A stretch of 64,000 nt of DNA from Berghia stephanieae (Eukaryota; Mollusca; Gastropoda; Nudibranchia; Aeolidiidae): contig CM067444.1 in assembly GCA_034508935.3 (NCBI GenBank), positions 26,540,191 to 26,604,190 on the forward strand. The letters run 5' to 3'. The stretch's first letter is position 1; every line of letters starts with the position of its first letter. A program made the position numbers and the translations under genes. The notes beneath the pieces were generated by a model, which made no database searches, was not told where the DNA came from, and worked only from the letters and a program-made list of their open reading frames with translations. Shown here in pieces: positions 55,069 to 64,000 of the stretch.

Positions 55069-55257
55069 GTATGCGCTTCGCTAAGAAGCTCATAACATTG
55101 CCATCCGGAAGTATAACGGACCAACACACAAAACTTTGTGTATCCATGATCGTTTATAGTCAGGTTAATACAGTTCAGTGAGCATTACTCATAAACGCGG
55201 ATGGCAAAAAACAACAACAAAGACCTGAGTGACGTCATCTTCATTCTATCTATAACT
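55061..55257 (+). repeat. TIR element H
   Basis: Complete forward copy, head to head with the previous one, so that the pair makes a palindrome of nearly 390 bp. Confidence 0.77.
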
Positions 55258-55302
55258 TAACGATGGCTACGCTGACACTGATATGGCAATGTTGTGAATA
55301 CT

Positions 55303-55499
55303 ATCTATAGATAGTTCGAAGATGACATCACTCAGGTCTTTGTTATTGTTTTTTGCCATCCGCGTTTATGAGTAATGCGCACTGAACTGTATTAACCTGA
55401 CTGTAAATGTTCATGGATACAGACAGTTTTGTGTGTTGGTCCGTTAGACTTCCGGATGGCAATGTTATGAGCTTCTTAGCCAATCGCATACTATCTATA
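55303..55499 (-). repeat. TIR element H
   Basis: Complete reverse copy. Confidence 0.75.
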
Positions 55500-55603
55500 A
55501 ACGTTCATGGTTGAACACAGTACATATTTTTGTGTGTTGGTCCGTTATATTTCCGGATGGCAATGTTGTGAGCTACTTAGCCAAGCGCATACTATCTATA
55601 ATC
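55497..55603 (-). repeat. TIR element H, partial
   Basis: Only the AACGTTCATGG ... GCGCATACTATCTATA half. It abuts the previous copy. Confidence 0.65.
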
Positions 55604-55666
55604 ATAGGGTTGATGGTAACTTAGTAACTGGCTCTAAACTATCGGAACAATGGCGGACGCCCTTAT

Positions 55667-55678
55667 GAAATATTTCTC
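55667..55678. repeat. Left target-site duplication of second LINE
   Basis: gaaatatttctc, repeated exactly at 56330-56341. Outside it the host repeat resumes without loss. Confidence 0.85.
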
Positions 55679-56329
55679 TTTACTTACTTATGCCCGTCAC
55701 TCCTAGTGGAGCATAGGCCATCGACAACAGTCCTCCATCTTCCTCTGTCCTGGGCCATCTTCTCCAACTCTCCCCAGGTGTGTCCCATCCTCTTCATGTC
55801 CGCCTCCAGGTCTCCCGCCAGGTGTTTCTAGGCCGCCCTCTCTTCCGTTTTCCCTGGGGGTTCCATCTCAGCGCCTGCCTAGCGGTGTTATTGGTTGGCT
55901 TCCTCAGGGTGTGCCCAATTCCGTCTGATTTCGTCTTCTGCTGGCATTTGAGATGTTCTCTGCCACAGGTCTGCGTTGTTGATCCTGTCTGGCCAGTGAA
56001 TCTTGAGGATCCTTCTGAGGCAGCTATTGATGAAGGTCTGTACTTTTCCGGTGGTGGTCTTTGTGGTCCTCCAGGTCTCCGCTCCATACAAAAGGACTGA
56101 CTTGACATTTGAATTGAAGAGTCTTATTTTGGTTCGGGTTGACACCACCTTGGAGCTCCAGATGTTTTTAAGCTGCAAGTATGCTACCCTCGCCTTGCCA
56201 ATTCTTGCCTTTACGTCTGCATCTGTGCCACCCTGTTTATCTAATATGCTGCCTAAATACGTGAAGTGGTCAACCTCATCCAGTTCGCTCTCGTGCCGTT
56301 TGATTTCGTGCAGTTTGATTGGTTCTTTA
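55679..56329 (-). mobile_element. 5'-truncated second LINE, 3' end only
   Basis: On the minus strand it encodes the C-terminal end of a non-LTR reverse transcriptase protein: [49 protein letters not shown] and a final VVDGLCSTRSDGHK-stop. A frame change near 55920 separates the two parts. The tail reads TAAGTAAGTAAA. Exact 12-bp duplications gaaatatttctc flank it (55667-55678 and 56330-56341). The family differs from the 38-kb LINE by sequence and tail. It sits inside the SWIM-like repeat copy at 55.6-56.5 kb. Confidence 0.9.
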
Positions 56330-56341
56330 GAAATATTTCTC
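56330..56341. repeat. Right target-site duplication of second LINE
   Basis: Second copy of gaaatatttctc. The following cggacgagcataaaag continues the interrupted host repeat. Confidence 0.85.
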
Positions 56342-56609
56342 GGACGAGCATAAAAGTGTATCCAGATGAGTAAAACATTATAAATATGACCATTTTTTGA
56401 CTTTTATACATTCTGATCACAAGACATATGAAAGTTCTAGCCAGCATGAAGAATAAAAAGTACCGATTTTCTTTGTTTAGAACCACGATGGCCGCCGTTG
56501 CTGGGCGACGTGACATCGGACTATTGAATCCTATTGACTTTGTCATTAACGAATGTGTCCTCTCAACTTAGTCAGTCTCCTTGTCAATGAGGAATGGGCT
56601 TTGAAACGC

Positions 56610-56742
56610 ACCCCCCCCCCCCCCCCAAAAAAAAAAAAACAAAAAAAAAAAAAAAAAAAAAAAAAACAACAAAAAAACAAACAAAAAAAAAAACAAAAAG
56701 AAGAACAAAACAAAACAAACAACAACAACAAAAAACTACTCA
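56610..56742. repeat. C run and A-rich tract
   Basis: C run followed by A-rich DNA with CAA units. Confidence 0.8.
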
Positions 56743-56743
56743 T

Positions 56744-56895
56744 GAGCATTTATATAGCGCAATAATATCCACTTACCGTGATCAAAGCGCTTTATATTGG
56801 GCCCCTGACCAACAGCAACATTTAACATATTAAAGGACGAGGCATGGTGCATGTAAGGCGATATCACAATTTCCCCAGTTAGAGACATTGCTGTT
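56744..56895 (-). repeat. SINE family A, 3' half
   Basis: The tail and part of the body lie between A-rich tracts and break at GACATTGCTG. Confidence 0.65.
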
Positions 56896-56993
56896 TTTTT
56901 TTTTTTTAACCACAAAAAAAAAAAAAAAAAAAAAAAAACTAATACAAAAACAAAAAACAAAACAAAAGAACAACAACAAAATTTAAAATTTTT

Positions 56994-57208
56994 AATTGAA
57001 CTTTTATATAGCGCAGTATCAACTACATTTGCTCAAAGCACTTTACAAGTTTACGACCAGGTACTCATTTCACGTCTAGGTATTGACAAAGAATGTAAGT
57101 AAATAGCCTTTTCCAAGGACTCAGCTGTACGTCGCTCAGACAGGGACTCGAACCCTGGACCTATCGTTCCGAGTGCGAGTGTTATACCACAAGACCACAA
57201 AGTCGCAC
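56994..57208 (-). repeat. SINE family A with internal deletion, diverged
   Basis: Tail and head are present, but the central body between CTTTACAAG and ACCAGGTACTC is missing. Confidence 0.68.
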
Positions 57209-57209
57209 A

Positions 57210-57855
57210 CTTAATACTTTTCCAGTCGTCTTCACATCTTAAAACTTGGGAATGTGCATTTTAATTTGACGTGTCTTTTTGCCACTCGTAATTCACCCTT
57301 TATTCTTTTTCAGACTTCCTGGCTTCATTTTATTTATTTTTTATTTTTTTTTGGGGGGGGGGGGGGGTGCTGTGCGCGTGTTGTTGTTGTTGTTTGTTTT
57401 ATGGTGGAAGGTTGAGACCTTTTAAATTATTCGGAATGATTAATTTCCTCCTTGCTAATGAAATGTGTCTGTTTCATTTATACATGTTATTTAAACAATG
57501 CCAAAATGACAATAAATTTTTTTTTTAAGCATTCCCCAAAAGCAACATTTTAATGATAAAGATTAACTTTAACCCATTAAGAACCAGACGAGCAATCTGC
57601 CCGTCTCATCGCTATTGCGACACGACACGAGTTAATTGCAGACGACTCTAGGAAGTAAAGATACATTGGACAATAACGACACTGCGTGTGCACAAATAGC
57701 CCGACCAGCTGAGACTAGACTCAAGACCAGATGTTATCAAGGGCGTATCGGTGACATAAAAGAGGGGATCAAGCTTGCTTTTGTTTGGGGACGAACTTCA
57801 AAGCTGTGCCCGATTGATAGTTTTTGTTAAAGTCTGGTCCATTTATTTTTTGTCG
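57210..57855. other. Intergenic sequence without recognised features
   Basis: Unique AT-rich DNA with one G run (57354-57367). Confidence 0.55.
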
Positions 57856-57859
57856 ATCA

Positions 57860-58134
57860 GACCTGCCAAATTGAAAATTCAAAAATTCGTCATTTTTAGC
57901 AGATAAAAATTCGAATCGCTTTATCTAGCTTTAAAAATCAACAATTTATCTCTCCCCCCCCCCCCACCCCCGAAGATTAAATAACACTTCACAATCCTAA
58001 AAATATATAGTCTGGAATCAACTCACATTTTCGATAAGTTTTAATGACTTATGGATGCTCATGAAGTTCTGAAATTGGCGATAAAATTTCGTAATTATTA
58101 CGAATTTTTCGTAATTTTAGGCAGGTTTGTTATA
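57860..58134. repeat. CAGACCTG-bounded TIR repeat, second copy
   Basis: Ends CAGACCTGCCAAATTG and TTTTAGGCAGGTTTG. It contains a C run in the middle. Confidence 0.6.
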
Positions 58135-58516
58135 TGTACGTATGTGATCCACCTCGACGGCCCTTATCAATCTTAACGAGTCATCCTCTTTTTACGAGTT
58201 CTCTATCTGATCTAAGGGAGATTGGGGCAGATAACAATAGTTACGACTTGCGAGTGGTTTTGTGAAATTTGGGATGTAAGAAGAAATGAAAAGAAAAGAA
58301 AAAAGAGAAGATTAGGTAAAACGCATTTTCTACGAGGTAAAAATTATCTTATACATTTTGATTGCTGGCATTGCCCTGTATTTTGTTGTTGTCATTATTT
58401 TACTTGTTGATTGAAGTTTCTCTCGTTGCTTTGTTGTTTATTTATTCTGTAAGTTTTTAAAAAAGACACCCACAAAAACAAAAAAAAAAAAAAAACAAAC
58501 AAAAAAAACAAAAAAA

Positions 58517-58792
58517 CTTGAGCTTATATATAACGCAATATCCACTAAACGTGCTCAAAGCGCTTTACAAAGTTTCCCTGGCCAACAGCAACACTTGTCA
58601 TGTAGGATATTACAATTTTTTTTTCGGACAGAGACAACGCTGTTAACGGCCAGGTATTCGTTTTACACCTGAAAACGGTGAGGGAATGTGAGTAAAGGTC
58701 CTTTTCAAGGACTCAACATGCGCCGAGCGAGCTCGAACCCAGGGCCTTCCGATCCGAAAGTGAGTGTCATATCACAAGACAACATAGCCGCA
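58517..58792 (-). repeat. SINE family A
   Basis: Nearly full-length with a small loss of the GACGCCTGTTAGGCG stem, preceded by an A-rich tract. Confidence 0.78.
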
Positions 58793-58881
58793 GTTTAGAT
58801 TCAATTTACAAGACTAAAGTTGACTTGTGTAACTTTTAATCCATACGAATACGGAATAGGGAAGACTAAGCATAAGACATT

Positions 58882-59106
58882 TACTGCCGTAGTCTGGAAA
58901 AACTCATATTTAAAAATTTGGCCAGAAAACTCGTCCTTCAAATATCGATCGATTTAAATGACCCTCATCTTGGCAAAAACTCCCAAACCTAGGACTTCGT
59001 GAAGTCTCAGTTTTGAGAGTTTTTTGTGTGTGCAAAAATCGATCGATATTTGAAGGACAATTTTTCTGGCCAAATTTTTAAATATGTTTTTTTCCACAGT
59101 ACGGCA
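58882..59106. repeat. Hairpin element J, second copy
   Basis: CTGCCGTAGTCTGGAAAAAC at the left pairs with CCACAGTACGGCAG at the right. TTCAAATATCGATCGATTT appears in both arms. Confidence 0.72.
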
Positions 59107-59109
59107 GAT

Positions 59110-59905
59110 TTAGCAACGCTGTTTAACAACGCTAAAGCCTGTATACTGCCCCACTGCCCACAGTATCACCAAACAAATCACAGTAAAACCTCAGATTGTC
59201 CTGACTGTGAAACCCGATCCCGTGTTTTTGAGACATGCGTTCCTTGTGTCTTCTCACCTGTCATGTGTGTGTTATCCTCGTTACGGGATAAGATCGGATT
59301 AACACGGTACTTTTCTCATTTCTTGATATTGTATCTTTTAGGGGTGTTTGGGTTTTTAGTTTTTTTTTCTCTATAAGGAAATAAACAAATACAAAACACA
59401 TAAGGAGAAAAAGTATCAAAAAATAAAAACAAAACAAAAAACCCAACAAAAACAGAACAACACTAAACAACAGAAAACGAAATAACATTTAAAAAAAAAA
59501 CAAAAAACCAACAACACAACAAGAAAACAATTAGACCTTTTGCTCCACCCCCCTTCCCTTTCGATTATCTCTTCATCCAAGGCCATATGGGTATGTGCGC
59601 ACTTTTCACATTTGGCGCCAGAGTGTCTAGACTATCGTCTTGGGCATGGGAGTGTCATCATGCAGCTGAACAGAGGTGAAAAAAAAATGACCCTAACGGC
59701 ACGGGTGATTTTTCAGCTGTACTACTACTTAGCGGAAAATGTTTGACACGGCAAAAACAGCGGAAAAGTTCTGAAACAATCTTAAAATCCCAGAAATTCC
59801 TCGGATCCGCGGAAGATTATAATCACTGGTAAACCAAGAGATGTTAAATTGGAATGGATATCACAGTTCTTTATGCAGGTCCCCATAATTCAGTTAGTTC
59901 AGCTG
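59110..59905. other. Intergenic sequence without recognised features
   Basis: Mixed unique DNA and an A/C-rich low-complexity tract (59370-59530). Confidence 0.55.
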
Positions 59906-59908
59906 CTT

Positions 59909-60390
59909 GTTTTTTTTTTTTAAAAGAGTTTTACGGCGTTTGCAACATATTTAGGTCATTTTAGCGCCAGTAAAAAGGAAGAAAATGTGTTCGATAAAAA
60001 TTTATAGATTTCCAAATGAAAGAACACGAGAAAAGGTAAGACAATGGGAATGGTTCAAACAGGGAACAGATGTCGATTTCAAGAGCATACCAATCACATT
60101 ACCCAAGTCTCATCGAGACACAGGCACGGGATCCTACCAAGAGGAATACAATAAAATGTTTACAAACCATTATAGTATATTCAAAACAAAACAGCACACG
60201 ACAGAGAGATGATTTATAAGGAAAAAATATTATCTCTCAAAACTTTAACTATACATTGACTGTTCTCTTCCAGCCAAGACAAAACTGAGTAACCTCATTC
60301 CAAAAGACAAAAAGCAAATTGGAAAATAGATTTGTCGATAGAAGACAGCAAGTAGCCTCTCTGATAACTGCGGGAGGTAAAAAAAAAAAC
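59909..60390 (+). repeat. Family-E repeat, diverged
   Basis: Older copy with many substitutions and a lost 3' end. Confidence 0.7.
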
Positions 60391-60461
60391 ACATCCAGAG
60401 TTGGTAGAGAGTATTTACCTCACATATAGATCCCAGGTGCCACATGATATTATTCTGACCC

Positions 60462-60556
60462 CTTCCCCCGGTTTATCCAACAATAATTGGATAGCTGGGT
60501 CTGATACATTTGGTGGAAAGTACTTGAGATAGACTAGCAGCCTATCCAAAGGTTAT
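60462..60556 (+). repeat. SINE family D fragment
   Basis: From CCCCCGGTTTATCC through GGTGGAAAGTACTTGAGATA to CCTATCCAAAGG. Confidence 0.55.
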
Positions 60557-60749
60557 TCTCAGATAAATAATGAGAGAATTAATTTTTTGATCAGGTTGGA
60601 GTCAAAGACTCATCTTTTCCAGAAATTTTTATCTTAGGCATTTTCTTATTGATGAGTAAAGTATACGTTTTATTTTTTGATTCCATTTTGTTGAATGTCA
60701 ATTCATTTTGTAAAACTTGCATAGTTAGTGTGTGCGACTGTTGTGTATG

Positions 60750-61250
60750 ACTGTTTGTTTTTAAGGGTTTTACGGCGCTTGCAACACATTAAGGTCATAT
60801 CAGCGCCAGTAAAAAGGAAGAAAATGGGATAGTAAAAAGTTCTAGAATTACAATTAAAGCACAAAAGAAAAGTGAGACATAGGGGAAGTGGTCCAAATAG
60901 GAAACAGATGTAGATTCCAAGAGCACACCGTCAAAGTATTTAGTTTGAGATCACCTAAAAGTCTCATCCAGACACAAGCACAGGCCCCCACTAAGAGGAA
61001 AACACTCAAATGTTTACAAATCATATATAATACATAAACAAAACATAATACAGTGCATAACAGAGAGATGATTACAAGGACAAAAATATCATCTCCCAAA
61101 ACTAACTACACTTTGACTGTTTCCCTCTCAGCCTGGATCAGGACAAAACCAAGTAATCTCATTCCAAGACAAAGACAGAAAGCATGTTGGAAAACAATAA
61201 TATAAGGGGATGAAGACACAGTAAGTGCCTTCCTGCCCACTATGGGAGAC
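60750..61250 (+). repeat. Family-E repeat
   Basis: Complete 5' end (TTTTTAAGGGTTTTACGGCG). The 3' end is at CTATGGGAGAC. Confidence 0.78.
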
Positions 61251-61254
61251 TTTG

Positions 61255-62155
61255 TTTGGATTCCAATGCGTTTTCCACATTGTTACGGTCTAAGAGAGAT
61301 AATTATTATATTATCTCACCCCCTAACGTAATTAAGAGTTGTCCTCAACTATGGTCCATGCCCAAGCTCACGGACCTGGGTTGAAGTTGAGTAGATTTTA
61401 GTTCAGTTCCTGTCCATGTCGTGTGAAGAAAGGATGTGAGTGAAAATGGAGATAACCAGTTGTTCCATGTAGTTTGAAAATATATCGTATGTGTTTAAGT
61501 GTTTGTAATATGTCCAAGTGTAGTATGTATCGTCTGTAATAAATGTTTAATTGTTTTAACACATTTGTGTAATTATTATGTTTAATTCAATGGCATGTTC
61601 GTCTTGTCACTACTCACGTATTCCTAGGATGGATGTACTCCATGGAAGTTGTCCCATATAGATGTCTCTCTTTCTATAATATATCTCTATCCTTCTCATC
61701 TTCTCTCCATCTTGGCTCATCATAATCTAATGATGTGAGCCAGGAGACTTCTATCTGTGGATCCTTCGTTCTATTTTGTGATACGAGCCACATTTGTCTA
61801 GTGTCAGGACAAAGCGGTATCCTTGAACCCCCTATACAAACAAACAGTAACACACATACACAAGAACACCTGAAGGATGAATGACTGGAGTTAAAGGATT
61901 AGTGACGTGTGATTTGGAGCAGATTTGAGGTGATGGGCACAGTGTCCCGTTTGCATTTTATAGACTTGGAAGTACAAACTTGAATCTCAGATTTATAGGT
62001 GATTGTGTGACTTACAACATCTTCACTTATGAAGATGGTGTTCAGAAAACATAAGGACAAAGCCAACGGTAATCCAGTCGAATGCCATATAAAAGATTAG
62101 AAAGAGGTTAGAGGAGCAGGTATTGGGAGTGAAAAATCTGAATAGGTATAGTATG
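61255..62155. other. Intergenic sequence without recognised features
   Basis: Between two family-E repeats. No ORF, RNA gene or known repeat recognised. Confidence 0.55.
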
Positions 62156-62158
62156 TTT

Positions 62159-62746
62159 GTGTTTAAAAAAAAGGGTTTTACGGTGCTTGCAACACATTTA
62201 GGTCATATCAGCGCCAGTAAAAAGGAACAAAATTGGATAGTAATAAGTTCTAGAATTACAATTAAAGCGCCCAAGAAAAGGCAAGACAAAGGGGAATTGG
62301 TTCAATAGAAACAGATGCAGATTCCAAGACATCTCTCGAGCATTTAGTTGAGATCACCCAAAAGTCTCATCCAGATACAGCACAGGTCCCCACCAAGAGG
62401 AACGCAGAATTGTTTACAAATCATACATATGTAAAAGGAATAATAATACAGTGCATAACGGGGAGATGATTTACAAGGAAAAAAATATCATCTCCCAAAA
62501 ACCAAACTATACATTTGACTGTTTCCATTTCAGCCAGGGCCAGAACAGAACCAAGTAATCTCATTTCAAGACAAAGACAGAAAGCAAGTTGGAGAACAGA
62601 TATTTGGGGATATTTGGGGATAGAAGACACAACAAGTACCTCCCTGCCCACTATGAGAGGTCAGGAACCCCACCCAGATATAGAGGGATAGAAGACACAG
62701 CAAGTACCTCCCTGGCCACTATGAGTGGTCAGGAACCCTACACAGG
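62159..62746 (+). repeat. Family-E repeat with duplicated 3' end
   Basis: The closing block (GATAGAAGACACA...CCTCCCTG...CAGGAACCC) occurs twice in tandem at the end. Confidence 0.75.
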
Positions 62747-63020
62747 AACAGGTGTGTAAGAAATTGTGCCATACAAAGCAGAAATAAAAGATAACAAATC
62801 GATCCCGGGCTGTAAAAGTTTAAAAGGCTGCAGCTCTCTTTTAAAGAGTTTTTGAAAAGAACATAAGTTAAGGAAAGTTGCGATCTGAAAGGAATGCAAT
62901 ATAAAAGATTAGAAAGCTAAAGATGGTATGAGATATGCCAGTTCAGTAATTCAAAGAACTCCAACAAATATTGATATTTACATGAAATCATTTTTATATT
63001 AACATAATCACATAATCATC

Positions 63021-63215
63021 TCACAAGCCACTTTTTAAACCTAACAGATTCTTCACACTCTCCTTGTATTGAGTCAGTGACAGGTGGTCCTCCCCCTCGT
63101 TAAAGAGATCTGTAACAGCTTCCTTGTACTGCTGCACTTGAGGCAAATCACAAATGGCATCCTCATTGGACACGTCGTCAGGAAGATAGTCCAGTTTGGG
63201 GCCAGTTGACTTGGG
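63021..63215 (-). CDS. Terminal coding exon of an unidentified gene
   Basis: After acceptor TTAATTCCAG (AG at 63217-63216) an open frame of 64 codons runs to TGA at 63023-63021. It reads PKSTGPKLDYLPDDVSNEDA..., then LPQVQQYKEAVTDLFNEGED, then LSLTQYKESVKNLLG and GLKSGL. The second half is amphipathic and helical in character, with two 'QYKE' turns, like a small helical protein-binding tail. Base composition is more GC-balanced than the surrounding DNA, as in a real exon. I do not recognise the family. The other exons must lie to the right of the window. No canonical AATAAA was seen close downstream. Confidence 0.72.
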   Translation of the reverse strand, partial: PKSTGPKLDYLPDDVSNEDAICDLPQVQQYKEAVTDLFNEGEDHLSLTQYKESVKNLLGLKSGL

Positions 63216-63293
63216 CTGGAATTAAAAATCAAAGTTCCAGAAGAGGGTGGAGGAGCAGGTATTGGGAGTGAAAAATTTGAACAGGTATGAATG

Positions 63294-63452
63294 ACTGCGG
63301 TGTAATGGTAGCACGTCTGACCGGTAATCAGAAGGTTTGAGGTTCAATCCCCAGTCGAGGTCGACTGATTTTTTTGGAATGTTTCTTTTTTCTTGTATTT
63401 TTCTTTCTAGCTTTGTCTGGCACCTTTTATACACACTTGTTCAGTTCTTTAT
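63294..63452 (+). repeat. SINE with tRNA-like head (family F)
   Basis: GCGGTGTAATGGTAGCACGT ... GAGGTTCAATCCCCAGTCG looks like a tRNA head with box B. The tail is TTTGTCTGGCACCTTTTATA-CACACTTGTTCAG. Partial relatives lie at 20690-20800 and 1916-2032. Confidence 0.68.
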
Positions 63453-63478
63453 GAAATTGTGCCATACAAAGCAGAAAT

Positions 63479-63690
63479 ATGGGACAGCGTGGCTCAGCCG
63501 TATGGTCTTTGCTTCGTACCCAAAAGGTACTGAGTTCTACTACCCGCCTGTTGTGTGGCCTTGAGCAAGTCACCCAGCCTTAGCTCACTTTACGGCGCTG
63601 CACTGCGGCTGACGCCTGGGTTATTCCAGTCTTCCCTTGGAATAGACCCTAAAGAAAAATTTCCCCTTAGGGATGAATAAAGGGAATTTA
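63479..63690 (+). repeat. SINE family B
   Basis: Full-length copy upstream (in transcription sense) of the right-hand terminal exon, so intronic to that gene. Confidence 0.8.
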
Positions 63691-64000
63691 TTTACTTATT
63701 TATTTTATTTATTATTTAAATAACGATATTGTCATAAATAAAAGCATCACCCCAAAAAATCTTATAAAAGAACAAAATACCATTCTGTGAATATTCAGCT
63801 TACACCAGCCTACAAGAAAAATCATGAAAATCATCACAGTTCCAGAATGTAGAATAAAATGCATTATTTTCTGTTTCTAATGCTTTTTTATTTATTGATT
63901 GAGGAAGGCTTTTCAGCCTGAACCATTCCATATTCGGTAATTTGTTGTTTTTTTGTTATTGATATCTTTTGTTTCATACTGCCAAGGCTACGTCTTCAGA

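Larger units (their letters stand above)
55608..56545 (+). repeat. SWIM/YqaJ-like repeat, copy 3, split by a LINE
   Basis: 5' part 55608-55678 and 3' part 56330-56545 are continuous with copy 1 once the LINE and one duplication are set aside. This shows that the repeat was present before the LINE landed. The 3' border GACTATTGAATCCTATTG matches copy 1. Confidence 0.65.

Noticed and set aside
57636-57830. 64-codon open frame
   Set aside because: No domain, no neighbouring exon signals, chance length.
63900-64000. Possible further exon of the right-hand gene (TCTGAAGACGTAGCC on the minus strand)
   Set aside because: No donor follows in frame and a stop appears after eight codons.

Overview
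This is animal nuclear DNA: AT-rich, intron-rich and crowded with tRNA-derived SINEs, short foldback or terminal-inverted-repeat (TIR) elements, microsatellites and two LINE fragments. The repeats and the exon structure suggest a marine invertebrate, possibly a non-vertebrate deuterostome. The species cannot be fixed from the sequence alone. I saw no bacterial-style operon, CRISPR array, rRNA gene, genuine stand-alone tRNA gene or LTR/viral element.

Positions 1-29384 (minus strand) hold almost all of one gene, the orthologue of IBTK (inhibitor of Bruton tyrosine kinase; ankyrin repeats, RCC1 repeats, two BTB domains, a long disordered tail and a conserved C-terminal motif). I rebuilt 26 coding exons with GT-AG borders. 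They give about 1,325 codons inside the window, against about 1,353 residues in human IBTK. The last exon runs off the left edge. All exon phases agree except at one junction (exons 14/15), where a slightly different acceptor restores the frame. The introns carry SINEs, a 49-bp satellite with a five-unit higher-order period, a 40-bp minisatellite, and a GA/GATA tract of about 730 bp that lies just upstream of an acceptor.

Positions 29.4-63.0 kb are mostly intergenic. In order they hold a G/C-rich hairpin (30.0 kb), a near-perfect tandem duplication of a 397-bp SINE-like unit (31.0-31.8 kb), a TIR-bounded element (31.8-32.65 kb), and a repeat carrying the start of a SWIM/YqaJ-like reading frame (34.5 kb). 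Next come a LINE with a 5' inversion and a 12-bp target-site duplication (38.28-40.79 kb), a GGT/GAT minisatellite (44.2-45.6 kb) and GATA, GAT and ACT arrays. A CpG-rich promoter-like patch lies at 48.8-49.0 kb and a cluster of GTCTGATAACC foldbacks at 50.1-51.1 kb. A single-exon achaete-scute-like bHLH gene or pseudogene follows at 52.8-53.8 kb, with several frame breaks. At 54.2-56.5 kb there is a nest of mobile elements, including a second LINE fragment inserted into a copy of the SWIM-like repeat.

The right end (63.02-63.22 kb, minus strand) holds the terminal coding exon of a second gene that I cannot identify. The rest of that gene lies beyond the window. The two clear genes are both on the minus strand but are more than 33 kb apart, so nothing suggests that they work together.
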